A DNA stretch of 64,000 bases from NCBI RefSeq assembly GCF_021155775.2, contig NC_060236.1:1293001-1357000 (forward strand), read 5' to 3'. This stretch comes from Neodiprion pinetum (taxonomy: Eukaryota; Arthropoda; Insecta; Hymenoptera; Diprionidae). Shown in pieces: positions 1-13,235 of the stretch (the first letter of the stretch is position 1; every line of letters begins with the position of its first letter). The notes beneath the pieces were generated by a model. It searched no databases. It saw only the letters and a list, made by a program, of their open reading frames with translations, and was not told the DNA's origin. Both the position numbers and the translations under genes were made by a program.

Positions 1-463
1 TTAATTAATTCTCCTTGCGAGCTGCTTTCGCACCTAACGCGAAACAGCAGCTGTTGTGCAGACGTCTCAGCCTAACGAACATTGACGGGGACTTTGCGAG
101 ATGCCTGTTTTCCCGGAGTCGACGTTCGCCTTTATGTTTCCTGGGGAGTATTTTTTGTCCGGAAACGGTTTTCAGCTTTAAACATGAAAAATATGAGTGC
201 GTTTTGCGGTACGCCCGGACCATGGGGTAAAAGCGATGCTGAACGGTGCTCCTGGATATCGACCCCCTTTTTTCCGAGACACGAAGGCACGAATGGTCTG
301 CCAGGCAAACCCTGACTATCTTTAACGCCGCAAACGCCAACTCCGCCAGCTAGTCCACCTCCTCCACTCTACCAACCGCAAACCAACCCCTCGAGGAGCT
401 AAAAGAACAGCTGCGAGCTGCAAAGACTACGGACAATTAGCAAGCGGCAGTCAATCCCTTCTG
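1..463. other. No gene seen
   Basis: Mixed-composition DNA. ORFs of up to about 110 codons occur on both strands, but they overlap each other and show no recognisable domain, start context or splice signals. I see nothing functional here. Confidence 0.5.
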
Positions 464-580
464 ATGGTCTCCAGTGGTCCTGAAAATGTCCTTGAATTTT
501 GCTTGTGTCCTAAAAGTATTCTATTTTTAATGTCCTTGAATGACCTGAAAATGTCCTGGAGATTTCCTTGCATTTTTTTG
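464..580. repeat. Fragment of a dispersed CCTGAAAATGTCC repeat
   Basis: The phrase CCTGAAAATGTCCTTGAA is followed about 70 bases later by CCTGAAAATGTCCTGGAG. The same wording (CTGGAAAT.TC...GGAATTT) recurs at about 9966, 24600-24890 and 46260-46470. This looks like a dispersed non-coding repeat family with its own internal duplication. No TIR or target-site duplication is visible at this copy. Confidence 0.5.
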
Positions 581-3500
581 TACAGACTTTTTACTGGATA
601 CCGTGACGTCTGCAGGTTCTCACCTTGTTTGATTTTATCGTTTTGATCGAAGTACCGTTTCGAGTCGACAGCTATGACGGTTGGTTGCGTCTCGGAAACC
701 TGGACTGCTGCAAAGCGTGTTGCGTAGCTATTGCTGCCTGGGAGCTCTCGAGCCTAGGGTTTCTCTTCTGGCCTCGATATCGATCACCCATTGCACCCAG
801 TTTCATGGCACGTAACGTTCGCATTCCTAGGCGGCTCGAGTTCGGTTCCATCATCGTCAGTTTCCGTCAGTCATCCGACAGTTGAACTTCGCCTTTGACT
901 TGCGGAATTCGTTCCATTATAAGTCACAATGATTTTTTTCCACCCGAACAAACGTTGTGGCGAAAACTTGTAAGATTGGCGGATGTATGAAAGAGGGCTT
1001 TGCGGACCTGAGCGAAAGTCGTTGCCTGTTGATGGTTTAGTTGGCTTCAATTTAATCAACCCCCTATAAAGCTTCGATCGATATCTCTGACAGGATTACC
1101 ATTAAACTCTGCACTTTTCCACTAGCTGCAGAGTTGCAGCCTTGGCATCTGACGTAACAAATCGAACCCCTTCAGCTTCGACCTCTAAAATATTGTCGAG
1201 GTGCAACTTGAGCTGTCATTTTCTTCTTCATAGCACGCAGGCGGTAAGGTGTCATATTTTTATTTAAACGTCAGAGAACCCACGCTGCTTGAGAGTTTTT
1301 CGAATCACTCCGGAAGAGAAGATTTGCTCGCATGACTTTAGGCCGAGGTCATCAACGCGGTGAATTGACTCGAACCCCTTGTTACTGGAAGGACAAGGGC
1401 TTCTTTGAGAGTAGTTGATCAGGTGATCAAGGCTTCGTGACTCCCTACCACACCGGTACCCTTGACGAATGTACTCAAGCGTGCGGAGGCGCTTTGAACC
1501 TTATTCGGGGTCCAGAAGGGTCTCGAACCTGGTGGATGGCTGGATGGGGAATCGATGCTGGAGACAATTGAGGAGAGAAATTCTCGCGCAAATTGTTACT
1601 CAGACGTTCCAGATGTCGAATATGGGGTCGCCTTTAACGATGCTTTTTCTTCTTCTTTTTCTTCTCTTTTTTTCGTTTTATCCTTACATATTTTTCCGCG
1701 ACTCGTGACTGAACATAAATACCTCGGGGCAAAATGAGGGATCGGTTTGAATGACCGTCCGGGGCGACGTATTTTCTAAATCGGGACTTTCGTAATCCTT
1801 GTTCAACCCGTGCGAGCCTCTCCCTGGATGAAAATAACAACGGTTATACGACTCTGCCGAAAAGAACAACGTGCAATAGCCACCTTGGGGAAAACAGAAT
1901 TGTGTAAGCCCCCTCCGCCGTCCAACATTTTTTTAATTCTTTTTTTTCCTTTCTTTACGTCACACGCCTTTCTCCCCCTATTTTTCTCTCATCTTTACTC
2001 CATCCAGACACGCGCGTCGCTCTTCTTTCCCACGAGCATGAGAAGGAAGAGCCGCTTCAAGTGGCCGCGCGGAAAAATGGAAGTGAAACGCGAGGAGCGA
2101 GGTCGATACACATTAAAAAGTAAAGTTCCTAGTTACAGCCCTGTCTCAGGTGCAAAGGTTTCAACGTCTCGAGCAGGCCAAGAGTATGGGAAAAATGATG
2201 ATCCGCTACTTCTTTAGTTACTCCATTCGTAAGGAATTCTTCGAGACATCGTTTCTTGGGTATAAAGAGATCACTTCCTGTCGTAAGAAGAAAGTTGCGT
2301 GTATTGGGTACAACTTGCGGTCGATAATTCGCCGGTCAATTTCAGAAGCGGAAATTTACACTTCGCGACTAATTCTTCCGAGAGCTTCTTGATAGTTCAC
2401 CACTTCATCGACCTCGGTGTTCCCAAGAGTGTCGCGTGCAGGTGGCCAGAAAATTTAAAGAACCCTGGCATTGAATGTAGTGCCGTTATTTTATCCCCGA
2501 CTTTTCTTCCCTTGATCCGGTTGTTGTTTATTTCCTCGTGGCTCTAATTCCCCGAGAGATGTTTCGCCCTTTGCTCGATGATTCGACCGAGTCGAGACGC
2601 TTCCTTCGTCCTAACGACGGGCAAACAGTAATCTCGAAACACAAACATAACGACAAGTGTGGGGGGAACGGGAATCTCGCGTCGTTTCCTGCTGCGCGCC
2701 CCTCGGCCATATTTCCTTGCAAAAATCACCTCTCTCACCTCCGACGAGCCAGATGTACTTCCGGGAAAATAAAACTCGGCCTCCACCTTCGTCCTTCATT
2801 TCTTCCGGCAGAAAAGGTGAACCGCGAGCTCCACCCTCCGACTGCCAGACACGAAACAAGTTTTGAATTTATGCCGCTTGTTCGAAACTCTGGAGGGTAC
2901 GAGAGCTTGGCTAGAGACGACATTCGCGACTCTAAAATCCATTCGCAGCCACCCCATTTTTCCTCTTTCTCGATAATTCTCAACCCGCGTCCATGCAAAT
3001 GACCCGCGAAATTTTCTCAGCATTCTCACATGTGTATCTTCATTATATTATTTTCTTATTCTTTACTTTTGGCCAATATGCAAAACGTGCTTTCCGGACC
3101 ATTGATCCCGAATTGGTTTACTTGTGCACAGCTACGTGCTGTGTCATAACCATGAACGGAAAAACCAGTCTAGCTTACGTGCAGCATTGACAGACAGCTG
3201 CGCGAGGCAGATAGGTAGATGCATAATATACGAGATCCCACGAAAATATTCCATACGAAAATGTAGGTAGGTAGATCTGGGAGGGGATCCCATCCGGCGC
3301 TGCTCAGAGCTGGTCAAAAAGCTTTCATACAAATTGCTCCATTCTGGACGCTGCATACGGGATGGACACAACCGCCAACCGCATGCGAACTATAGGTTCT
3401 CATTGAAACCGCTCATGAGTACGAGATTTTTGAGGCAATTATCGGGTGCAAGCTTTGACTTTGGCGAGGTGAGCTTTAATTCCAAGCTTCACTTTTAGTT

Positions 3501-4839
3501 ATCATTTTTTTTTTTTTCTCTCGTTCCCCACTTCCTTGGATTTTACCGAAACCTGCAGTGTAAAACGTGACCCAGATCTCGTGCTCGATATTTGTTTCTC
3601 GCAATTGCGGGTCGGTAACGGGTGGACTTGAGAAGTTTCACTCAAGTTCCGTACGCTTTACGTAGAGGATATTCGTTAACCCCGTGTATGTGCTACACTT
3701 GACATAATTTTCTCCGCATAGACTTTGCGCCTGGTTTTTTTTATGTGCTTTGGAACGTTTTAGCAAACGTTCTCCCCTTCTCCACTTTGATGTCCTTCGC
3801 TGTGTGACCGCTCTCACTCAACTTTGGGCTTCGTAGCTTTTCATGAGAAATAACTCTTCACCCCTTAGCAAAATGAAACTTTGACTGTAAATATCAATAA
3901 AACTGCCAATCCACTATATCCGAAAAAGAAGAAGAAGAAGAGGAGGAATAGGAAGCCTTAAAGATCAACGTGAATATTCGCCTTCTTTTCATTTATACCC
4001 ACTCTTTTAAGCTCCCTGAACTTTTTACTTGAGTATGACGATATTCTACAGTAGATACTGAAATATAAGGTGGCCGTAGTACCTAAAGGCACTGCATCTC
4101 TCTCGGTCATGAAAAGTATCGCCGTATCGAATGATTGCGGTCACCATACCAATTGTCAGCTTTCTAAAACACTGCATTGAACAATTTGATTTTCAATCAA
4201 TTCCCTCTCAATTAATCGATTCGTGATTAAAATCTGGCTTCGTGCAAATTTCGCTTATGGATATTCGATATTTGGTGCACACCTTGTCTACTGTTTAAAA
4301 GTGAGTGTTGACCAAAGTCGTAGGGTACATCTACCCTATTTCCCGCATGAAGAACCGCGATATGAAGAGTACATGAGGAACAGAAACAAAAAGGAGTGGA
4401 TTGACAAAACTTGTCACAGTAATCGTACGCATTAAGTTTACTTTTGCACCGAAGTGTCATTGGTTGCAGGAACGCTTAAGATCGACTAATCAATGATCTT
4501 GCAATGTGATTTGTAGAAAGTTTTTTCACTGCCGCCTTATACTCCCTCCACTCTCTTCGATGCATACGGAACGCCAGTGCCATCTTATTTCAGGCAGCTA
4601 TTTGTTTACATGTTATTTGGTCTCCTTGCGTAGTCTCCGTGAAACGCGAGTCCATATGAGCGCTGATATCGACAGAGTCGAGGTACCACCCTGCAGACTG
4701 TGGCGATATTGTGATAGGCGAGAGGGTTGAAGTCAACACTCGAGGGTAAGGAAGAAAGGAAGGAAGGAAGGCGGGCAGGCTGCACGCGGCATCGAGTTAT
4801 TCGAGGTTCGACGTACTTCCCCGTAACGCACACCCCCGA
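581..4839. other. No supported gene; non-coding DNA
   Basis: I see no exon with matching splice signals. The longest ORF (154 codons at 2538-3002) overlaps several opposite-strand ORFs of similar length and has no recognisable domain, so it is probably chance in a CpG-containing patch. A pyrimidine-rich run lies at about 1640-1680, and a short A/G-rich repeat (gaagaagaag) at about 3925-3945. Confidence 0.5.
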
Positions 4840-5340
4840 CAGCCGGGTGATTGTGGCGTGTCGGTGAGCCTATCGGAGGCAGAATCCAGCGAGCCGGGCT
4901 GGAAGGCACCGCGACGGCGACGGCGCCCCGACGCCAGTCGTTAGCCGACCTCCACGCGCCGCGTACCCTCACCCCGAGTCACGGTGCGGATACGAAACAG
5001 GAGAAGTTCGCCTTCTGCGCCATCCGCGATCCGCATCATCGTCATTGCCGTCGTTGTCTTTCCTCGCCGTTGGTTGTCGCCCTTCTTTCTCCCTTTCTCT
5101 CTCTCTCTCTCGAGCCCAGCTCGTCTCCATCCTCCGCCACCCACCCCTTGGTCAACCCTGATCGCTGCACCAGCCGCGCCCCCGCGCAGCAGCGACACCT
5201 TGCCTCCTGCCGATTGAACCGCCATGTGTCGTTGTCCTTTCGTCAACGTCGCACGTGACAACCGTGGACTCTTACAAGCTGCGTAGCTTGTGCGCCGACC
5301 GGCAATCGGCCATCTTGAATCAGCCAACCAATCGCAGCCC
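4840..5340. promoter_or_regulatory. CpG-rich promoter-like block with CCAAT and YY1-like motifs
   Basis: This is one of the most GC- and CpG-rich stretches of the first 14 kb, sharply different from the AT-rich flanks. It carries a CT run at about 5097-5111, a GCCATCTTG element (YY1/Pho-like) at 5309-5317 and a CCAATCG box at 5328-5334. An ATG in good context (GCCATG) opens a 20-codon ORF at 5224-5286 (MCRCPFVNV...), which could be an upstream ORF in a 5' leader. Direction and transcript are not established. It could be an alternative, distal promoter of the plus-strand gene whose exons lie further right, or belong to something else. Confidence 0.4.
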
Positions 5341-8300
5341 TTTTTTCGAAACTCATTCACTCACCGGCTCTTCAATTATCGTTCTGGAAACGAGCCACAC
5401 GCTTCTTTCGACCATCTGTTTTACGGGTCGGAAAAAGGTTCTTGGCAATATCAGCAACGCGTTTAACGTTTCGGATTCCATTCATTTTGTTCAGTCTCGT
5501 CGATCAATGACCGAGAAACGTGTACAACCCGATACCTCTAACGAAGTTCGATTCGTTAGCGACACTCTGCACCGTCCAATCGCGTTTTAATGGTCTTCCC
5601 CGGTTTCGAGACTGCCTTTAATCTTCACGGTTCCATTAGCTACTTGTGCAATGTTAAGCTACCCTCCAACCACCCTCGATTGCTGATGCTGCCCAGAGTC
5701 GTAACGCATTTTCACTGATTTCTTATTCGTTATTTAGTCAGACGTGAGTCGTGTGGCGTGGCGGGGTGATCGGATGTCAAACAAATCAGTTCATATCCAA
5801 TCGACGTTAGACCGAAGTAACATCATTTCCGTGCAGGTGAATGTTCAGCAGTCGGTGGTGATTTTGTACGATCAGTTATAGACCTAAGAGCGTTTTTGTT
5901 GCGAACAAGTGCACGTACCTTGTTGGTGGTGAATGATTGTACGTGATCATCCAATGCTCGGCAATCAGTCGATGTGTACTGTAGTTATGAACCGGTGAAC
6001 ACGTGTGCGACGCGTTCAACCTGTGATCCGAAAAACCGGTCGAGTGGTGGTTGACGATGTTTGTTGATTAACCAAGTGGACGTCATGACACCGCCCGGAA
6101 CACTGGACAACAGCCAACATCGTACAGCCGGTGTTCCAGCTACGCTGCGCAGTCTGTGATACACGTTCTTGTCGTATCTCCCATGGTTGCTGCACCCAGT
6201 CGTTGACCTCCCCACTATACGGAAAAACTGTGATGTTTGATGCTGCAGTGGTGCTTTATGCGGCGCAGAAAAGGTTCGGCGTTGTGCTGATTTTTTTCCA
6301 TGCATGTTGGACTTGTTAAACAAGCGGCCTCGGTGTTTACTGGTTCACCAGGGATTTTACCCTCATCTTTGACTTTCCTCCGAAACAATCCGTTACTTTG
6401 TACGTACGATGCGTTGCTACCTACAATTAGGCGAACATTTGCAAACCCGGTAGCGGATCCGGGTTCGCGTTATTGCCCACTCGCGTGACTATGGCACTGA
6501 TACTACATTTCACTCCGATGTGTTGCGGTAGTGAATTTGAATTGCACCTCGTGCCTACGTGGAATTACTGGCTTTCCTATACCCTCGTTTGCTCGCTTTG
6601 TGCATATTTACCCGGCAATGCCGCCGCCGATCGATTCACTTCTCGACAATTATCGGTTCGGTATATTCACCTTGTGTTTTACTTTCGTACGTTCCGAGTG
6701 CTCGTCGTTGCCACCGCGATTATTATGCATACCCGCAACTCTGCGCAGCACACAATCCGCATTTGCATACTGAAAATCCTCCTCTGTTGATGGATGTGTA
6801 CGGTAATCTACAAGTGTGACATAAATTTGGCACTTCGTGGAGATGCTCACACTCTCTCCCCCCCTCTTTCTCTCTTTCATGGGCGTGTAACAGGTACAAT
6901 TGGACGACAGGTTTACGGTAGGGTTGTGCAAACCAGAAAAGGTCGCAAACTGCGACATTTTAATTCACGATGTTGCAACCATTACGCTAAATTACTTTCT
7001 CTCTTATTCACTATTTTCATTCCATCCGTTTAATCGGCATGACCTGGAATAGATTCCGTACAGAGCAGCCAGCTGTGAAATTGATCATTTCGCACTGCCA
7101 AGCAATTCCGATTATTGAAGAATCGTTTAAAATCGTCTTGTGCAGTCAAAGAAAAAGAAGTGAGGAATTTTCTTTTCGGTGTAAGAAGGATTATTTTTAC
7201 GGTCGTTCAGGATACGCGTAAAGCAACGACGATGTTGACTGTAAATTAAACGGATAACCTGAAAGAGATATTTTGGACATTGCGTGAGAGAGCTTTTGTA
7301 CAACGATAAAGGATCTACGGTGAATGGTTTAAAATTGAGATGTGATTTATAAGAGATGACAAACCTGTAATGTATAAGTTACACGACCACTGCGAGTGTA
7401 ATCTATGAATATGAAGAGTCTTGTAGTAAACTACGAGCAGCGTGACTCCTCTTTTTTTCTTACCCTTTATCGTCGCTGTTTGCGACGGTAAATTTACGAT
7501 GAATTTTTCATTCCATGCCTCTGAATTTTACGGTTTTTAGTGCGTTAACAGTATCGCTACACATCGTAATGCTGCCGTAATTAGAATAATTCTTTTTTTT
7601 TTCGGTTTCAATTTTCCTCTACAATTTATCCCCTATATTCTAACCTCCGATTTTTTGTTCTGCGGAATTTACCTTAGATCAAATTCTTCTTGCTGAACGG
7701 TCCATCTAACCTGGGTTTACAGTCTATGAGACAATTATTTACGCATGACATACTCAAATTTACCTCTCGACGTCAATTTTGAATTTGGTTTTTTTCCTCC
7801 CGTTACTTGTTATTTCGGGTTGAACACCTTTGAACAGCTTAACGTATAATATACTCGATAAATCACAAGGGGCTATTGTTTATACCGATCGTCGTCGATC
7901 AAGCGAACTTTTCAAATTACGCACGCATTGACCGTTGGCGTTTGATTTGTTATTGAAAATTCGGTGTAATTTTTCACAGTTAATTTGAACAAATGACAAA
8001 ATTAGAATGGACAATATTTTCTACCCAATTCCGTCGCGTTGTTCGTTTCAGAATCGTCTTCAAAGGCATTTTGTGCTTTTCGCGAAGTTTCAGGAACCGA
8101 CGACGACCCCTCTTAAAACCTCTGAATAATTTTACGTTTTAAAATGAGATATGCCGTGGATGAAAAAAGAAAAAGGGAGAAGGAATCTCACCACGGGTAA
8201 AAATATTACATCTCTTGCGTGATCGTTTATCCCGAGAGCTGATCTCGATCTAGCTGACCCAAATTTTACTACCCTTTCAGTGACGTATACATATATGCGG

Positions 8301-9965
8301 TTCGTTAACTACGGACTAAGTCTGAACTAAATTTTACCCGTTGGTTTAGGTTTAATTGAATCTCTTAGCCGCCCGATTACCCCAATGCCTGTAAATTTAC
8401 TATACGAAAACCGCTTTATTTGCACATTCATGAAAGCTGCTGCTTAATTATTCTCTTCAATTCTTTCTCGTGGCTGATTTCTGATGAGTTCAAGATTGAT
8501 TTCCCATGACATCGAAATTAAATCAATCGTCATTGGTGTACAGAGGTTTTTATCTACGTATACGTATTATTATGTTACGTTTGTTTGTTTGTCCTATACC
8601 ATTCATTGATTCATCCGACTGCGATGAAACTTTGATCGATTATTTTGCGCACGGCAGCGACGAATTCTGAATTAGTAGAATCACTTTACAATATGTGGCA
8701 CGCGAGTCGTTTCAACAAATGAGTGTGTTTTGTATAGTTTAACGACAGTTCGTGAGTTTTCGAAACGCTTTCTTTGAGTGGCATTTCTATATGTGGGCAA
8801 CAGCTATAAATATAATATGTATAAAACTCCAGTCTTTTGTGACGTAAGTTCGCTTATAACTCAAGAACGACTGAAGCGATTTTTATTTTTTTATTTATTT
8901 TTTTTCAACCGTTAGCAAGATTTTGTTTTTTTTTTTATCCGAATAGAATTTTCATTTTATTACATTTAATTTGGATGTAGGCGAAATCGCGACGGGCTGC
9001 TAATAACGTATATTGCAACAATATAATCGTTGAAGCTCTTCTTCCGCATCGATATTAATTATCCGAAATATTGCGACGGTCTGCTGCTGCTGCCGTTACT
9101 TGAAAGAACTTCTCCGGTATCATTAATTATCTTGATAACATCGTGATATATACGTCACAGAGACGAACATTACGGTATAATTTTAGAAAAGACGAGGTAA
9201 AAAATTCTTGTTTTATTTTTATACCATATATATATATATATTTTTTTTTTTTTCGTCTCAACGACAAGGAAGGGCTTCTGAATTCACAAGTTTTGAAGGT
9301 GCGCAATATTCATTACTCCGTTTTGTTACATACCTACGGCATATTCTCCGCACAGTTGAGTAATCATCAATGTATGGATGAATGCAGCCGAGTTTGAGTA
9401 ATTGAGAACTCGTTTCCTCTTCTCCTCCGTGTTATACCTGCAAACAGATTAATTTGCCAACTACTCGGGGCGTCATTAATCAACGGATACGTAGAAGCAG
9501 GGAACGTGGAACAGATCAAGGTCTTTTTCCGTATTTTTCACTTTCACTCTCCCTTTTTCTTGTGCCTTGTTTGTGTGTGAATTTGCCCTGAAATTCATTA
9601 CACGTCGGTTTCTATCTCCGTAAATATCCATGCGAATAAAACGAAGTTTAAGGAAATTACGCGTCTGCACCAAGTCAGGATGGTGGAATCTCTGGGATAG
9701 TCAGAATTTCGGCACGATGGTTTGGAGCCTCGTCCTTTTTCTGCTTCCGTTAGAACGATACTAGATTAAATTCTTGTTTATTTAAATACCGGTCGACTGT
9801 GCGGCGGAAAACTAATTAGTTCGGTGGGTTTGTTCGCGGTTGGATCATCGGCTAGGTAACACCAAGAGTCGATGGATGGTTGTTTAAATTTGGTAGGAAG
9901 GACGAAATTGAAGGGGAGCTCTTGACCTCGTCTCCTAAATTCGTGATTAACGATGCGCGGTTTGT
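5341..9965. other. No supported gene; AT-rich non-coding DNA
   Basis: Only short, overlapping ORFs and homopolymer runs are present. I see no coding exon with both a plausible start or acceptor and a donor, and no repeat with clear boundaries. AT microsatellite at about 9226-9241 followed by poly-T. Confidence 0.5.
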
Positions 9966-10070
9966 CCAGTGGTCCTGGAAATATTCCGGAATTTTCGTTG
10001 TCCTTAAAAAAAAAACTGGAAATATCCCTGAATTGTTTCTTGTTTTCAAAGGTTTCCTGCGAATGATATA
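9966..10070. repeat. Second fragment of the CTGGAAATATTCCGGAATTTT repeat family
   Basis: CCAGTGGTCCTGGAAATATTC at the left is echoed about 45 bases later by CTGGAAATATCCCTGAATT. Wording and spacing resemble the copies at 464, 24600 and 46260. The fragment is too degraded to show ends. Confidence 0.5.
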
Positions 10071-12381
10071 TTTATTTTCGGTCGCTGAGTAATTGTTTTT
10101 TAAAAGTGGATTCACGCTTGGAAAAACCAAAACAATCATAATACAATAAAACTATTCGTATCCAACATATTCTAACATCAATTTTGTTACGCTAAACCTT
10201 GTTACAAACATAATCAATTCAAAGTTTTCTCGTTGGACACAAAATGTGAATTTTTGTCAACCAGTGCTATTACACCTCGCAAATTTGCAACGCTTTCTTG
10301 ATGCGTATAAATTTTCACTACATCGAAGATCTGTACGCTAAGCGCCCTCGGGCAGGCAGGCTTTTAACGAGTTGCGATATTCATGAGCGCTGAGTGTAAT
10401 TTCATCGGTTCCACACTTTAGTCTGCCTGAGGATTCGTGTCCTTAAATTATCTCCGGAAATTCTTTTCGTTCTCGATTCTGCGAGCATCTTTCGTGTATT
10501 TCGGAGCTCGAGTCGGATTATTGCGAAGACGCGAGTAGGTCGAACATTAAATGTCTTACATCACTTGACTTTGTAAAATCAGGTATTATGTCGTAGAATT
10601 AATAATAAACGTCGTGGGTGTCGTTTGTTTGCTTTGTTTTGCAAATGTCAAGCCATTCTTGTAACAATTAACCCTTGAATTCTGTCCGGCTCCATCCGCC
10701 GGACCCAAAACATTATTCCAAATTGTTCGAGTCGCATTTACGAATTCTAACCCAGCCACGTAGACATTTGTGGAATTTCCGAGCCCCGAAGGTTTAATGA
10801 CAAATCATTACGATCTAATTTTCAGCTGTAGCGTTACAATGCGAAACAATTCTTGCACAAGCAATTAACCGCTTGGGTAGAATTTTGATTGTAAAATCAC
10901 TTTTATAAGATAAGTAAGTGACTCCGTCATCTTTTCAAGTGTTTGAGTATATAAATTTGCAAAGTGTTTTGCATCCGTGAAATTACGTTGATAGTTATCC
11001 ATCGGATTATCGTCGATACAACGAAACTTTTGACGATTTACTTATCATCGCGCAAACTTTCAAGCTCGCCAAATAAATGATTTCTCCGTAACGTTGAGAA
11101 GCGGGGATTTTCTAAACACGTCAAAGCGGCTCGTTTTCGCCCCTTTGTCTTCATCGCCGTGGACGTGAAAATGGGCGAGGATTCGCCTCGAAACCCTCGA
11201 CGAAAAACCAACGAACCAACGGTGCTGAAGAAGATACGTTTCGCCGCGTGAACGCGTTACTTTACTGGGTCGACCTCTGAACCCGACCAACTCTTTTTCT
11301 CCTGCCCACCCGTAGTCGTAAAATCTATCCATGAATAAGTCAGTGTCTCGTACAACGGCTGCGGGGAAAAAAAACACCCCCGGTTATATTGTACGGCGAA
11401 ATTTCGTCAAAAGAGAAAGAAAGAAAAAAATTATAAAAATTATAAAAATAAAGAACAAAGATAAAACTTGATGAATTATGTGCAACTTGACTTTACAAAA
11501 CTTTTTTTTTTTTTTCGACGATTCGCATAATCTTGATGATATTTAAAAACTGTCCGTCCGTCGTAAACTAGATCGATATTTTTCTTTCTCTTTCACGATT
11601 CTCCCGTTTCATCGTTATTTAATTCATGACGGTGTAAAATATTGCAAAAATTTACGCGAAACTTGACGTTACAGTCGGGTTTCAGCATATCATATACTAA
11701 CGTTATTAACGACGATCAATTACCTCGCGTGTCTCCGCTTCGCGCCGTTTTTACAACCCGTGTTACATCACACGCCGAGTTATCAGACGACCTTCGCGTT
11801 TCAGGTATGAAAATACCTACCCACAACCACCCACGATGTTCCGTCTTATAGTCGTCTGATTTTCCATTTTTATCCGCGTCTGTTATTGCGGGGAAACCTC
11901 TCTGGCGATTCGTGAGTGAAGTGTGTAAAAAGTCATGGAGAAGGACAATACCGTGCGTGGATAACACTCGAGGAGCAGTGAGGAGAGAGAAATAGAAGAA
12001 GCGGTACAAGTGTACGAAAAAGGAAAAAAACAAAAAAAAAAGCAAAAGGGACCGCGATACCTGTTTGTGTGAAAATATACAACTTCTCACAGAAATTTTC
12101 TTCTCCATTCATAAATCTCTGCGCGCGTATTTCTGGAACTCGGCAATTCTTCGTTCGTACCTTCTTTCCAAGAAGATCTCCGTTGAACGAATGCGAAAAC
12201 CTCGCGCGATTTATAACGTCGTCGTTGTTTCGTTTAACGCGTCCTCGTATTTATATACATATCTTCGCTTTTCGCGAATGTATCGCGCGACGTACATCGA
12301 AAAGGCATCAAAACTACTGCCGCTGATACACGTAGTCCAGGGAGATTGCAAATATCGATTTCTTTTGTTCTCTCTCTCTCC

Positions 12382-12413
<32 letters not shown>

Positions 12414-12636
12414 CTATCTATCTTTCATTCATCTTTTTGTGGTTTTTTTTCTATATGTATATCCTTTTCCATCCAACCGCAACGTCGAATTAAACTATCC
12501 GTCTGCATCGAATTTCTCACATTGACAGCTTCGACGACGCGAACGTCGGTGAAAATTTATTGCAACTTTTCTTTCTTTTTTTTTTTTTTTTCCTCAAATC
12601 GATTTCCGATATACGTGTGACAGAAGAAGGTTACGT

Positions 12637-12674
<38 letters not shown>

Positions 12675-12829
12675 AGTCCGTAAGGTGTACACGTAAAAAT
12701 AAGTTGAAAATATTAAAATATCGGTATTGACTTCCAAATATTCTTCTACCTCCTTCGGGTTTTACAACAATTTTTTTTCACTATACGTCAAAAAAATTTT
12801 GAGTGCATCTTAAGAAAAAGAAAGATAAA
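10071..12829. other. No supported gene; microsatellites
   Basis: AT-rich non-coding DNA. It includes a CT run followed by a TA run at about 12370-12412, and a (TA)n array at 12640-12672 of about 16 repeats. ORFs of 100-142 codons overlap on both strands (for example minus 11060-11377) and show no domain I recognise. Confidence 0.5.
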
Positions 12830-13235
12830 AAATGAACCGCGGTTAGAATTCCGTAAAGCGGGAGAAAGGGAGGCAAAGATGAATTCGTATGTTCGCTGGT
12901 GGCGCTCATCTTGATTAACGATCAGTCCCGATATCTTCTCGTCGAAGCTTTTCGCCTCCCGCAGCAGCCTCTGCGGATCAAACCCATATCGCTGATCCTG
13001 TTCCAACGTTTCTTCTCGAATCGGTCAGCCAAATACTCGGATCTGTTCGTTTGTTTGACGGAGCCAGAATAATCCATCTTCGAAGCTGCTGGGGAGAATC
13101 GACGAGGAATCGGCGCGGTATCAATCTCATTCTCTCTGGGAACGTCGCGCGTAACTTTATACCTGAGTCGTTTCGTTGGCGTGGAGTTCGGAAGATCGGA
13201 ACCACGTATAAGGTGAGCCGAATTCGTAATAAGAA
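12830..13235. other. CpG-containing block with an open minus-strand frame and a plus-strand donor
   Basis: On the minus strand, about 55 codons read with an ordinary protein-like composition (EQDQRYGFDPQRLLREAKSF at its start). There is no ATG start, recognised domain or clear acceptor. On the plus strand, the sequence TATAAG|GTGAGC at 13229-13240 is a good splice donor. The frame that would feed a phase-1 acceptor has a TAA immediately before it, so a plus-strand exon here would be non-coding. It may be a relic exon, an untranslated exon, or chance. Confidence 0.2.

Noticed and set aside
3415..3471. Short ATG frame (MSTRFLRQLSGASFDFGE) ending at GGCGAG|GTGAGC as another first exon
   Set aside because: The donor is good, but the frame ends in phase 0 and cannot join the phase-1 acceptor at 60755. 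No promoter features.
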